From DASXRU01 sp034665305 (GTDB taxonomy: Bacteria > Acidobacteriota > Blastocatellia > Pyrinomonadales > Pyrinomonadaceae): a stretch of DNA of 64,000 nt. The stretch spans positions 62,001 to 126,000 of the forward strand of contig JAXDFZ010000003.1 of assembly GCA_034665305.1 (NCBI GenBank), in the 5' to 3' direction. Positions 24,061-32,465 of this stretch are shown here, piece by piece. The notes beneath the pieces were generated by a model. It did not search any database, was not told where the DNA came from, and saw only the letters and a program-made list of their open reading frames with translations. Within the stretch, counting starts at the first letter, position 1. The number at the start of each line of letters is the position of its first letter. The position numbers and the translations under genes are program-made.

Positions 24061-25029
24061 ATGGCAGCACCTTTGGGGGGCAGAGGAGCGCCCCATCGCC
24101 CCGTGTTACTTCGCGAAACGATTGAATTCCTCGCGGCGAATCGCGGCGGCCTGTTCATAGACTGCACGCTCGGTTTGGGAGGCCACACCGAAGCAATCCT
24201 CGAAGCCGCAGAGACGGCGCGAGTCATCGGCATCGACCGCGATCGCGAGGCCATCGCTTTTGCACTTGAGCGGTTGGAGCCTTTTGGATCTCGCTTTCAA
24301 GCGGTTCACGCAAACTTTCGCGAACTGACCGCGGTCCTGGAAAACGCCGGATACGCCAGCGCGAACGGCATCCTGGTTGACCTCGGCGCTTCGTCGCTGC
24401 AGTTGGATTCGGAGTCCCGGGGTTTTAGTTTTCGTTTCGATGCGCCGCTCGACATGCGCATGAACGCCGGCAGCGACGAAGCGACGGCCGCCGAGTTGCT
24501 GGCCCAACTGCCGCAGGAAGAAATTGCTCGATTGATCTTTGAATATGGCGAAGAGCGAAGGTCCCGCCGGATAGCTAAGTTCATTGTCAACAGCCGCGAG
24601 CGCGGCGAGGCGATTAACACCACCGAGCTGGCTGAGATTGTCATCAGGGCGATTGGCCGCCGTCCGGGAGACCGGATTCACCCTGCCACGCGCACTTTTC
24701 AGGCGTTGCGGATCGCGGTGAACCGGGAGTTGGAAGGGCTGGACCAGTTCGCAGAAACCGCCATCGATCTTTTACAACCGGAGGGACGTTTCGTCGCGAT
24801 CAGTTTTCACTCGCTCGAGGATCGCATCATCAAGCAAACGCTGCGTCGTCTCTCGGGCCGGTGTGAATGTCCGCCGCGCATGCCTCAATGCTCATGCGGG
24901 GCCCGTCGCACCGTCCAAATACTAACGCGCCGTCCGGTTGTCCCTGGTGAAATTGAAATAGCGGAGAACCCGCGCGCCCGCAGCGCCAAACTGAGGGCCT
25001 GCCGGAAACTCCCCGACCCCGACGTTTAA
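24061..25029 (+). CDS. rsmH: 16S rRNA (cytosine-1402 N4) methyltransferase RsmH
   Basis: About 322 residues from the ATG at 24061 (frame open from a TTG at 24028). RsmH (MraW) uses S-adenosylmethionine to methylate N4 of C1402 in 16S rRNA. HRPVLLRETIEFL at the start, DCTLGLGGHTEAIL for cofactor binding, ILVDLGASSLQLD, and the late ISFHSLEDRIIKQTLR segment are all diagnostic. The C-terminal CECPPRMPQCSCG region and TRRPVVPGEIEIAENPRARSAKLRA are standard. It is the second gene of the dcw cluster. Confidence 0.96.
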   Translation: MAAPLGGRGAPHRPVLLRETIEFLAANRGGLFIDCTLGLGGHTEAILEAAETARVIGIDRDREAIAFALERLEPFGSRFQAVHANFRELTAVLENAGYASANGILVDLGASSLQLDSESRGFSFRFDAPLDMRMNAGSDEATAAELLAQLPQEEIARLIFEYGEERRSRRIAKFIVNSRERGEAINTTELAEIVIRAIGRRPGDRIHPATRTFQALRIAVNRELEGLDQFAETAIDLLQPEGRFVAISFHSLEDRIIKQTLRRLSGRCECPPRMPQCSCGARRTVQILTRRPVVPGEIEIAENPRARSAKLRACRKLPDPDV

Positions 25030-25145
25030 CTATGGTCAATAGTGAATAGTACATGGTCAATCGTAAGGCTGCGTAATGACTGTCCAGGAGTTACCGCTCA
25101 CGATTTACTATTCACGATTTACCATTTACCAAACGAGGCTTGACC
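25029..25145. repeat. Heptamer hairpin between rsmH and ftsL
   Basis: GGTCAAT / AGTGAAT / AGTACAT / GGTCAAT (25033-25060) are mirrored by ACGATTT / ACTATTC / ACGATTT / ACCATTT (25102-25129) in reverse complement, giving a stem of about 30 bases in the dcw mRNA. Confidence 0.75.
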
Positions 25146-25149
25146 CGAA

Positions 25150-25548
25150 ATGAAAAGAGTTCCCTCGAAGCAGCGCAATTTTGTCATTCATCGAGAGCGG
25201 GATCGCGCCGCTCTCAAACGGCTGGCCTTGATGCTCCTTTGCGGCCTGGTGCTGGCCGGCGGTTTTGTTTACGCCGCCGGTCAGCATTTTTCAGCGCTGC
25301 AGCTCGGCTATGAAGGCGAGAAGCTGCGAGCCGAGAAGGCAAAGCTTCTGGACCAGCAGCATCGCCTCTTGCTGCAGCGAGAAGTTGCAGCGACTCCCGC
25401 CCGGCTGGAGACCGCCGCCATCGGGTTGGGGATGCGGGCCGTGCAATCAGCGCAAATCGATCCGGCGCGGCGGGTGAAACGCGAAGCCAGTGCCAACGCG
25501 ACTGAACCGGCTACGCCGCCAGTAAATGGCGCCGCGGAAGCTCAGTAG
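25150..25548 (+). CDS. ftsL: Cell division protein FtsL-like
   Basis: A 132-residue bitopic protein in the ftsL position between rsmH and ftsI. A short basic cytoplasmic N-terminus, one transmembrane segment (about 25-45, LMLLCGLVLAGGFVYAAG) and a periplasmic coiled coil (about 52-85, GYEGEKLRAEKAKLLDQQHRLLLQREV) match the FtsL layout, which bridges FtsQ/FtsB to the FtsWI synthase. The segment TPARLETAAIGLGMR after the coil is FtsL-typical. The Ala/Pro-rich tail is low complexity. FtsL sequences diverge quickly, so the assignment rests on layout and position. Confidence 0.85.
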   Translation: MKRVPSKQRNFVIHRERDRAALKRLALMLLCGLVLAGGFVYAAGQHFSALQLGYEGEKLRAEKAKLLDQQHRLLLQREVAATPARLETAAIGLGMRAVQSAQIDPARRVKREASANATEPATPPVNGAAEAQ

Positions 25549-25683
25549 CGCGACGGTTTGCGGACAGGTTTTCCCTCGCACGATGCTTACCAGGGACCGT
25601 TCAATTTTGTGCCCGGCTTTCCCACCGGGCGTGTGCCGGCCACGGAATGAAAACCGGCAAACCGCTCCGGACAGATTATTGAA

Positions 25684-27753
25684 ATGCTTGCGCGCACTCC
25701 TTCATCAAAACCACGACCGGATACCCACCAGCGGCGCGTCCTGATAGTTTCCATGATACTCGTCGGGTGGATGTTCCTCATTGCCGCCCGACTCGTTAAT
25801 CTCCAGGTTTACCGTCACGACGATCTCAGTGAGCGCGCGCGCCAGCAACAGCAGCGTGACGGCAAGACCGTGGCACGCCGCGGCGAAGTGCTCGATCGCC
25901 AGGGCCGGGAACTGGCCCGCAGCATCGACACCCAATCATTCTATGTAGAAGCCGACCTGGCTAAGATCGCGGATCTGGAATCCGGAGCCGATCGGTTGGC
26001 GGAGACTCTGAACCTCGACAAGACGGCATTGCGCAATCGCTTTACGACGGCGCGCGACGGAAAGAAAAAATTCGTTTGGATCGCCCGGCGGCTAAATGAA
26101 GAGCAAGCGGCGCACGTGAAGAGCCTGAATATTACCTGGGTGAAGTCGAGCCCGGAACCGAAGCGCTATTACCCGAACGACGGCCTGGCGGCGCACGTAC
26201 TTGGTTTCGTGAACATTGATGAAGATGGATTGGGGGGCATTGAGCAGTATTACAACGATCGCATCAAAGGCGAGCCGGGCCGGCTTTATGAATCTCGTGA
26301 CGCCCGTGACCACGCGTTCGATAGTTATGAAGTCCAGCCGCATCCGGGCCAAACAGTAGTTCTGACCATCGATCAAACTGCCCAGTACCGGATGGAACAA
26401 GCGGTGCAGGCCGCGCTCGACCTTACGCATGCAAAATCGGCCAGCGCCATTGCGCTTGATCCTCGTACCGGCGAGATCCTGGCGATGGCCAACGCACCGA
26501 GTTTCAATCCCAACGATTTGCAGGCGGCGACGCCGGAAGCCCGTCGCAATCCCGCGCTGCAAACCACGTACGAACCGGGATCTACTTTTAAGGTAGTGGC
26601 CTATTCGGCGGCGCTGGAGAAGGGTCTGGTCAAACCTGAAGATGAGATCAATTGCCAGATGGGGCAGATCACGGTGGCGAAACGCGTCATACACGATCAC
26701 CATCCGTTTGGCATGTTGACGATCGCCAACGCGCTCGAACAGTCAAGCAATGTTGCAGCGATCAAATTGGGTTTGATGGTCGGCAATGACACGATGTTCG
26801 ACTACATCACTCGCTTTGGATTTGGCTCGCGTAGCGGAATTGATTTGCCCGGCGAGTCGGTGGGAATTCTGCATCCACTCAAGCGATGGCAACCGTCGTC
26901 GATCGGTTCGGTGGCGATGGGCCAGGAAGTTTCCGTGACGCCGATGCAGATGGCGGCCGCGTATGCTGCTATTGCCAACAACGGCATCAGGATCACGCCG
27001 CACCTGGTAAAGGAGATTCGCTCGCCTGACGGCACTGTAGTTTATCAAGCGAAACCGGAGCAGCGCGTGGTGCTGACGCCGGAAACGGCAATGGCACTGC
27101 GCGGCATGCTTGAGGGAGTTACGGTCAGAGGAACTGCGAAGCGCGCGCAGTTGGATGGTTATCGCGCGGCGGGCAAAACCGGCACGGCGCAGAAGATCGA
27201 TCCCGCGACCCGGACTTACTCAAAAACAAAGTTTATCGGATCGTTTGTAGGGTTCGCGCCGGTCAGCAATCCCGCGCTCGTAATCATCGTGGTTATCGAC
27301 GAGCCCGCCGGCGCGTATCACGGCGGCGACGTGGCGGCGCCCGTGTTTCGCCAAATTGCCGAGCAGATGTTGCCGGATCTCGATGTGATGCCGGACACGA
27401 AGTTCGAGGCAATCCCGGATTTGATTGCCAGGGTTTCGCCGATGGCTGCCGGGAAGGTCGCCGAAACCCAGCAGGCATCCGACGAGCAACGCCAGGCAAC
27501 TTTGCCAAGGGTTACGTCACGCGACGGTAAAGCCGAAATGCGCGAAGTGATTTACGCCGCGGCCACGAAGCGCGGGGCGCTGATGCCCGACTTGCGCGGT
27601 CAGAGCGTGCGCGACGTCGCGCGGTTGTGCGCTCAGTTGGGCCTGAAACTTGAGGCGCACGGTGATGGCCGGGCGACGCGGCAAGCGCCGGATCCGGGAT
27701 GGGAAATTGATGCGGGACAAGTAGTGCGCGTGGATTTTGAACGTAGAAACTGA
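25684..27753 (+). CDS. ftsI: Septal penicillin-binding protein FtsI with PASTA domain
   Basis: A 689-residue class B penicillin-binding protein that cross-links septal peptidoglycan together with FtsW. One transmembrane anchor (about 20-40), a pedestal domain starting with RRGEVLDRQGRELA, and a transpeptidase domain with S300-T-F-K303, S354-S-N356 and K498-T-G. A PASTA domain follows (about 630-686, MPDLRGQSVRDVARLCAQLGLKL). PASTA domains on FtsI are usual in Gram-positives (SpoVD/PBP2x types) and some other phyla; here it may sense nascent wall. The start ATG at 25684 is the first in frame; the linker between 590 and 625 is low complexity. Confidence 0.95.
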   Translation: MLARTPSSKPRPDTHQRRVLIVSMILVGWMFLIAARLVNLQVYRHDDLSERARQQQQRDGKTVARRGEVLDRQGRELARSIDTQSFYVEADLAKIADLESGADRLAETLNLDKTALRNRFTTARDGKKKFVWIARRLNEEQAAHVKSLNITWVKSSPEPKRYYPNDGLAAHVLGFVNIDEDGLGGIEQYYNDRIKGEPGRLYESRDARDHAFDSYEVQPHPGQTVVLTIDQTAQYRMEQAVQAALDLTHAKSASAIALDPRTGEILAMANAPSFNPNDLQAATPEARRNPALQTTYEPGSTFKVVAYSAALEKGLVKPEDEINCQMGQITVAKRVIHDHHPFGMLTIANALEQSSNVAAIKLGLMVGNDTMFDYITRFGFGSRSGIDLPGESVGILHPLKRWQPSSIGSVAMGQEVSVTPMQMAAAYAAIANNGIRITPHLVKEIRSPDGTVVYQAKPEQRVVLTPETAMALRGMLEGVTVRGTAKRAQLDGYRAAGKTGTAQKIDPATRTYSKTKFIGSFVGFAPVSNPALVIIVVIDEPAGAYHGGDVAAPVFRQIAEQMLPDLDVMPDTKFEAIPDLIARVSPMAAGKVAETQQASDEQRQATLPRVTSRDGKAEMREVIYAAATKRGALMPDLRGQSVRDVARLCAQLGLKLEAHGDGRATRQAPDPGWEIDAGQVVRVDFERRN

Positions 27754-28089
27754 GCAGTTTTCTGGAGTTGTTTAGAAGCGGGCTACGGCCCGCTTGGTCG
27801 GGCAGTAGCCCGGCCCTAAACGATGGCAAGTTTTCCCGGATGGCAAGTTTCCCGGATGGCAAGTCAGAAAAGTAAAGGATAAGATGATCCCCCACCATCG
27901 AAGCCCTAACCCCCGTTTTGAAAAAGATGTCAGGTTGAGAGTCGACGCGTGTAGAAGGCGACTGCGACGAATTCGCTCAAAGCGTAGCGTCGAGCACGCC
28001 GAGCATGCAGCGGCAGCGCCGGCCCGGTCTGAAATCGCGAATTCGAACTTGAAGGGAACACAGACTGAAGTCTGTGCCACTAACGAAGG
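27754..28089. other. Gene-free gap where murE would be expected
   Basis: The 336 bases between ftsI and murF hold only repeats. 27776-27815 has inverted repeats (CGGGCTACGGCCCG and CGGGCAGTAGCCCGG). 27822-27864 has three tandem copies of GATGGCAAGTTTTCCCG-like units. 27950-28080 has unassigned sequence with a weak 69-codon ORF that I do not believe. MurE, which normally sits here, is absent from the window. Confidence 0.7.
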
Positions 28090-29568
28090 TTGAACCTGAG
28101 AACTGCGGCAGCATTGATGGGCGCGACGGCGGAAGGCTGGAACGCCGAGTTGTTTGACAAACAAATAAGAAATTTCACCATCGACTCCCGGTCGGCAACG
28201 GAAGGCGAATTGTTTTTCGCTCTATCGCAGCCTGATTACGAACGGGCGGGCTTCAATGGCACCTTCGCTGATGCGCACGATTTCATTGCCGGCGCGTTTG
28301 CGCGTGGCGCCATTGCCGCGGTGGCGCGGCGCGATCGGGCCACAACGGATCCGGCGCTGGCGGTCTTCGGCGATCGCTTGTTGTTGGTTGATGACGCGAT
28401 TGCTGCACTGCAAACGCTGGCCCGCAAGGTCTACGAACAGTGGGCCCGCCCGGTTATCGGCATCACGGGAAGTGCGGGAAAGACCACCGCTAAAGAATTG
28501 ACCGCGCACATTCTGCTAAGCACCGGACGGCGCGTGCTGAAGAGCGAGCGGAACTATAACAACGGACTGGGTCTGCCACTTTCCGTGCTGCAGATGGTCA
28601 GCGCCGGCCATGCGCCTGATGACTATGACCTCGCGGTGCTCGAGATGGGGATGTCTTCGCCCACGCATGAGATTCGGCGGTTGTGCGAAATAACAGCGCC
28701 GGATGTGGGAGTGGAATTGCTGGTGGCGCCGGTGCATCTGGAGTATCTCGGCTCCATCGAAAATATCGCGGCGGCGAAAGCAGAGTTGATTGAGGGCTTG
28801 AAGCCCGGTGGCACGGCGGTGCTGAACGCTGACGACAAATTTGTGATGGCGATGCGCGCAAAACATCGCGGGCCGGTCATCACTTTTGGAATTGAAAACG
28901 CGGCTGACGTGACGGCAACGGAGATCAGCACCCAGCGCTTTGGCTTGATTAGATTTCGACTTCGGACGCCGCTGGGAGAGGCAGCAACTGAGTTGCCGAT
29001 GACGGGCCGCCACAACCTTATGAACGCCCTCGCGGCGGCAGCGGCGGTCACTGCTCTTCATGTCAGCGCGGAGGAAATTGCAGCGGCCTTGAACACCGCT
29101 GTGCCGCCGCACATGCGAGGCGAAGTCCTCGATTTTGCGGCCGGCTTTACGGTGGTTGATGATTCGTACAACTCGAACCCGCGCTCTTTGTTGAGCATGG
29201 CCCGGGCGGTGGCTGACGCCGGGGAAAACGTGCAGCGACGGATCGTTTTGGCGGGAGAAATGATGGAGCTGGGACCGCAGAGCGCAGAAATGCATCGCGC
29301 CGCCGGCAGCGAGATTGCGAGTCTGAGAATTGATGTGTTGTGGGGAATTCGCGGTCAAGCTCAGGAGATAGTTGCGGGCGCTGCCGGGCAGGGAATGAAG
29401 ACAACGAAGTTCTTTGCGACTTCTGACGATGCGGCAGCCGAGCTGATTGGCCAACTTCGTCCCGGCGATCTCGTGCTGATAAAAGGCTCACGCAGTGTAG
29501 AGACGGACCGAGTCATCAGCGCCCTGCGCAGCCGCTTTCCATTGGTTGGTGAGGATCAGGAGGTTTGA
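28090..29568 (+). CDS. murF: UDP-MurNAc-tripeptide D-Ala-D-Ala ligase MurF
   Basis: A 492-residue Mur ligase that adds D-Ala-D-Ala to the UDP-MurNAc-tripeptide in the cytoplasm. The N-terminal domain has the MurF-type IDSRSATEGELFFAL; the ATP loop is GITGSAGKTTAKEL (about 126-139); the central domain has LEMGMSSPTHEI and the C-terminal domain VVDDSYNSNPRSL, a MurF hallmark. The start is a TTG at 28090, because the peptide from it (NLRTAAALMGA) fits MurF N-termini; the next ATG at 28117 would cut into this. A repeat-filled gap separates it from ftsI. Confidence 0.95.
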   Translation: MNLRTAAALMGATAEGWNAELFDKQIRNFTIDSRSATEGELFFALSQPDYERAGFNGTFADAHDFIAGAFARGAIAAVARRDRATTDPALAVFGDRLLLVDDAIAALQTLARKVYEQWARPVIGITGSAGKTTAKELTAHILLSTGRRVLKSERNYNNGLGLPLSVLQMVSAGHAPDDYDLAVLEMGMSSPTHEIRRLCEITAPDVGVELLVAPVHLEYLGSIENIAAAKAELIEGLKPGGTAVLNADDKFVMAMRAKHRGPVITFGIENAADVTATEISTQRFGLIRFRLRTPLGEAATELPMTGRHNLMNALAAAAAVTALHVSAEEIAAALNTAVPPHMRGEVLDFAAGFTVVDDSYNSNPRSLLSMARAVADAGENVQRRIVLAGEMMELGPQSAEMHRAAGSEIASLRIDVLWGIRGQAQEIVAGAAGQGMKTTKFFATSDDAAAELIGQLRPGDLVLIKGSRSVETDRVISALRSRFPLVGEDQEV

Positions 29569-29710
29569 GTCGCGACAACACCTTGGCGTGCGGCGGCTTG
29601 GCGCCGTGTTGGTCTTGTTTTCACTACATGAGTTTAAGACGAAACCAGACGGCAGATAAGGGAACGTTGGCCAAAGCGGCGTCAGGCCGCCGCACTCCAA
29701 AGCGGAAAAA

Positions 29711-30865
29711 ATGATCTACTACATCTTTTTTGAGCTGCTGTATGGCCGCTACAAGGATCATGAGTCGCTTCTGGTCAAGGGCCTGAACGTTTTTCAGTAC
29801 GTAACGTTTCGCACCGCCTATGCGACGATTACGGCGCTGCTGATTTCTTTGTTGTTTGGTGGCCGGGCAATCCGCGCGCTGCAAAAATGGAATATTGGGC
29901 AGCAAATCCGCGAAGAAGGCCCGCAAGCGCACATGGCCAAGCGCGGTACGCCGACGATGGGCGGCATTTTGATCATCGCGTCGGTACTGATTTCGACTTT
30001 GTTGTGGGCGCGACTGTCCAGTGTCTACGTTTGGATCACGGTGGTGGCCACGCTGGGTTTCGGCGCCATCGGTTTCATGGATGATTACCGGAAGATGGCG
30101 CGGCAGCGCAGCCTGGGCCTGACCGGAAAACAAAAAATGGCCGCGCAAATCGCGATTGCGATCGGCGTATGGGCTGTGCTTTTCATTTCCACGAAATACT
30201 TCGCGACGAAGTATTCGTGGAATGTCAGCATCCCGTTCATCAAGGCTACCGCGGTGCCCGACGGAGTTAGTTACATTGGGCCGTGGCTTTATCTGGTCCT
30301 GATCGTCGTAGTGCTGGTCGGGTGGACCAATGCGGTGAACCTGACGGACGGCCTGGACGGCTTGGCTATCAGCGTGACGTTCATCGCGATGGCCGCGCTG
30401 ACGGCCTTCACATATTTGATTAGTGATTCGCGTTGGACCAAGTATCTGGATCTAACGCATCGACCTGAAGCAGCGGAGTTGACGGTTTTTTGTGGCGCGA
30501 TGGTTGGCGCCAGCCTGGGATTTCTTTGGTTCAATGCGCCGCCGGCCCAGGTTTTCATGGGCGACGTCGGCAGTCTGGCAATTGGCGGCGCCATTGGAAC
30601 GATCGGTGTACTGACCAAGCAGGAGCTGATCCTGGTAATGGTCGGCGGCGTTTTCGTAATCGAGGCGCTGTCGGTGATGTTGCAGGTGAGCTTTTTCAAG
30701 ATGACCAAAGCCAGTACCGGAACCGGGCGGCGGCTGTTTCGCATGACGCCGTTGCATCATCATTTTGAAATGCAGGACTGGAAGGAATCGAAGATTGTCT
30801 TCCGCTTCCTGATCCTGGCGATTTTATTTGCGTTGCTCAGTCTCTCGACTTTGAAACTGCGCTGA
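29711..30865 (+). CDS. mraY: Phospho-MurNAc-pentapeptide transferase MraY
   Basis: A 384-residue polytopic enzyme that transfers phospho-MurNAc-pentapeptide to undecaprenyl phosphate, forming lipid I. Ten hydrophobic segments are evident. Signature motifs: HMAKRGTPTMGGILII, GFMDDYRKM, NAVNLTDGLDGLAI, QVFMGDVGSLAIGG and the HHHFE box near the end (MTPLHHHFEMQDW). The start ATG follows a repeat fragment (29670-29702) with no clear Shine-Dalgarno. Standard length with a slightly long periplasmic loop after YFATKYSWN. Confidence 0.97.
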   Translation: MIYYIFFELLYGRYKDHESLLVKGLNVFQYVTFRTAYATITALLISLLFGGRAIRALQKWNIGQQIREEGPQAHMAKRGTPTMGGILIIASVLISTLLWARLSSVYVWITVVATLGFGAIGFMDDYRKMARQRSLGLTGKQKMAAQIAIAIGVWAVLFISTKYFATKYSWNVSIPFIKATAVPDGVSYIGPWLYLVLIVVVLVGWTNAVNLTDGLDGLAISVTFIAMAALTAFTYLISDSRWTKYLDLTHRPEAAELTVFCGAMVGASLGFLWFNAPPAQVFMGDVGSLAIGGAIGTIGVLTKQELILVMVGGVFVIEALSVMLQVSFFKMTKASTGTGRRLFRMTPLHHHFEMQDWKESKIVFRFLILAILFALLSLSTLKLR

Positions 30866-30866
30866 A

Positions 30867-30965
30867 GAGTCCCAGGTTTCAGGTTTCAAGTTTCAGGTTG
30901 GTTGCAGCGCGCTCAAACCTGAAACCTTAAACCTTAAACCTGAAACTTGAAACCTGAAACTTGGA
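30867..30965. repeat. Heptamer hairpin between mraY and murD
   Basis: CAGGTTT twice, CAAGTTT, CAGGTTG (30873-30900) are mirrored by AAACCTG, AAACCTT twice, AAACCTG, AAACTTG, AAACCTG, AAACTTG (30915-30963), all in perfect 7-base register. The second arm runs to the start of murD. Confidence 0.85.
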
Positions 30966-30970
30966 AGACT

Positions 30971-32365
30971 TTGGAACTTGCGGGTAGAAAAGTGCTGGTG
31001 ATGGGAGCGGCCCGCAGTGGGATTGCGAGCGCACACTTTCTGGCCCAGCGCGGCGCCGTGGTGGCGCTGAACGATCGCAAACCATTGGAGGAGTGGCCGG
31101 CCGCGGCGCAAGCGCTGAAGTCAGAAGGCGTCGGCTGTATCGCCGGGGAGTTGCCTTCCTGGCTGCTGGATCAGATCGACCTGGTGGTGATCAGTCCCGG
31201 CGTTCCGACGAAGACCATTCCGATGCGGTATGTGGAACGCGCCGGCGCCGAGGTGATCGGCGAGATTGAACTGGCCTCGCGGTTTTTGCAGGGCCGCATC
31301 GTTGCCATAACGGGAACGAACGGCAAGACGACTACGACGACGTTGGTAGGCACAATGTTGAAAGACGCCGGCATGACAGTCCAGGTGGGTGGCAACATCG
31401 GCACGCCGTTGATCTCCTTCGTGGGTTCATCGCGGCCCGACGGTTGGACCGTGGTTGAAGTTTCCAGTTTTCAACTGGAGACGACGGTTGACTTTCATCC
31501 GACCGTGGCTGCCGTGCTGAACGTTACGCCTAACCACATGGACCGCTACGAGACTTTGAACGATTATGCCGCGGCCAAGCACCGGATTTTTCGGAATCAG
31601 ACGCCGGGCGATATTGCGATCCTGAACGCTGATGACGAAATAGTTTCGTCGTGGGCCAGCGGACTTCGCGCGCATGTTACGCGCATCAGCACGACGAAGG
31701 AGTTGGAAGAAGGTCTTTTTCTCCGCGGCGGCAACGAGCTGGTGTCGCGCACGGCTGATGGCGAGCGGGTGCTGGCGACGCGGGACGAAATGCAACTGAA
31801 GGGCCTGCATAATGTTGAGAATGTACTGACGGCGCTGGCTGCCGGTTTGGCGTGCGGCGCGGATCCGGAGTCGCTACGGCGCACCATTCGTGAGTTTCAA
31901 CCCGTGGAGCATCGTCTGGAGCGGGTCGCCGAAATATCCGGCGTGCGTTTCTATAATGACTCTAAAGCGACCAGCGTTGACGCCACGATGAAAGCGCTTG
32001 AGGCTTTTGCAGATGACACGGGCAAAGTGGTTCTGATTATTGGCGGCCGGGGAAAACAAGCGCCTTACACGCCGCTCGCGCCGCTCGTGCGAGCAAAGGC
32101 GCGCAAGTTAATCCTGATTGGCGAAGACGCCGACAACGTCGCCAGGGATTTGGAAACCGAAGCGCCGGTTGAGCGCGCGGGAGATATGGGCGACGCCGTG
32201 CGCCGCGCCTTTGCCGCAGCCGAGCCCGGCGACATTGTGCTACTAGCGCCGGCATGCGCGAGTTTCGATATGTTCGATAGCTTCGAGCATCGGGGAAGGG
32301 AATTTAAAAAAGAAGTTTCGAGTTTCGAGTTTCGAGTTTCGAGTTCGGATGACACTAAGGGCTAG
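30971..32365 (+). CDS. murD: UDP-MurNAc-Ala D-glutamate ligase MurD
   Basis: A Mur ligase of about 464 residues that adds D-Glu to UDP-MurNAc-L-Ala. I choose the TTG at 30971, giving an N-terminus MELAGRKVLVMGAARSG that fits MurD; a TTG at 30947 would add eight residues encoded by heptamer repeats. The ATP loop is AITGTNGKTTTTT, followed by NIGTPL and EVSSFQLE, then FYNDSKATSVDAT in the C-terminal domain. The last 15 or so residues (EVSSFEFRVSSS) are encoded by four TTTCGAG heptamers, so the natural C-terminus (FDSFEHRGREFKK) has been extended by a repeat. Confidence 0.95.
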   Translation: MELAGRKVLVMGAARSGIASAHFLAQRGAVVALNDRKPLEEWPAAAQALKSEGVGCIAGELPSWLLDQIDLVVISPGVPTKTIPMRYVERAGAEVIGEIELASRFLQGRIVAITGTNGKTTTTTLVGTMLKDAGMTVQVGGNIGTPLISFVGSSRPDGWTVVEVSSFQLETTVDFHPTVAAVLNVTPNHMDRYETLNDYAAAKHRIFRNQTPGDIAILNADDEIVSSWASGLRAHVTRISTTKELEEGLFLRGGNELVSRTADGERVLATRDEMQLKGLHNVENVLTALAAGLACGADPESLRRTIREFQPVEHRLERVAEISGVRFYNDSKATSVDATMKALEAFADDTGKVVLIIGGRGKQAPYTPLAPLVRAKARKLILIGEDADNVARDLETEAPVERAGDMGDAVRRAFAAAEPGDIVLLAPACASFDMFDSFEHRGREFKKEVSSFEFRVSSSDDTKG

Positions 32366-32465
32366 AGACTGGGGACCAGAGAAATGGGGAACCGTAAACC
32401 GTAAACCGTAAACCGAATACCGTAAACAGAAAACTCGAAACTCGAAACTCGAAACTGATTTTCGC
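32310..32465. repeat. Composite heptamer hairpin, murD to ftsW
   Basis: Four TTTCGAG units lie inside the murD 3' end. After the stop, about fifteen heptamers follow in unbroken register: variable units, then GTAAACC three times, GAATACC, GTAAACA, GAAAACT and CGAAACT three times. The last ones are the reverse complement of the first. The array ends six bases before the ftsW start, which has no Shine-Dalgarno. Confidence 0.9.

Noticed and set aside
27884..28093. 69-codon ORF between ftsI and murF
   Set aside because: Arg-rich, no ribosome binding site, runs into murF's start; far too short for the missing MurE.
28516..29454. 312-codon minus-strand ORF opposite murF
   Set aside because: Shadow of the murF frame; Arg/His-rich and without any recognisable motif.
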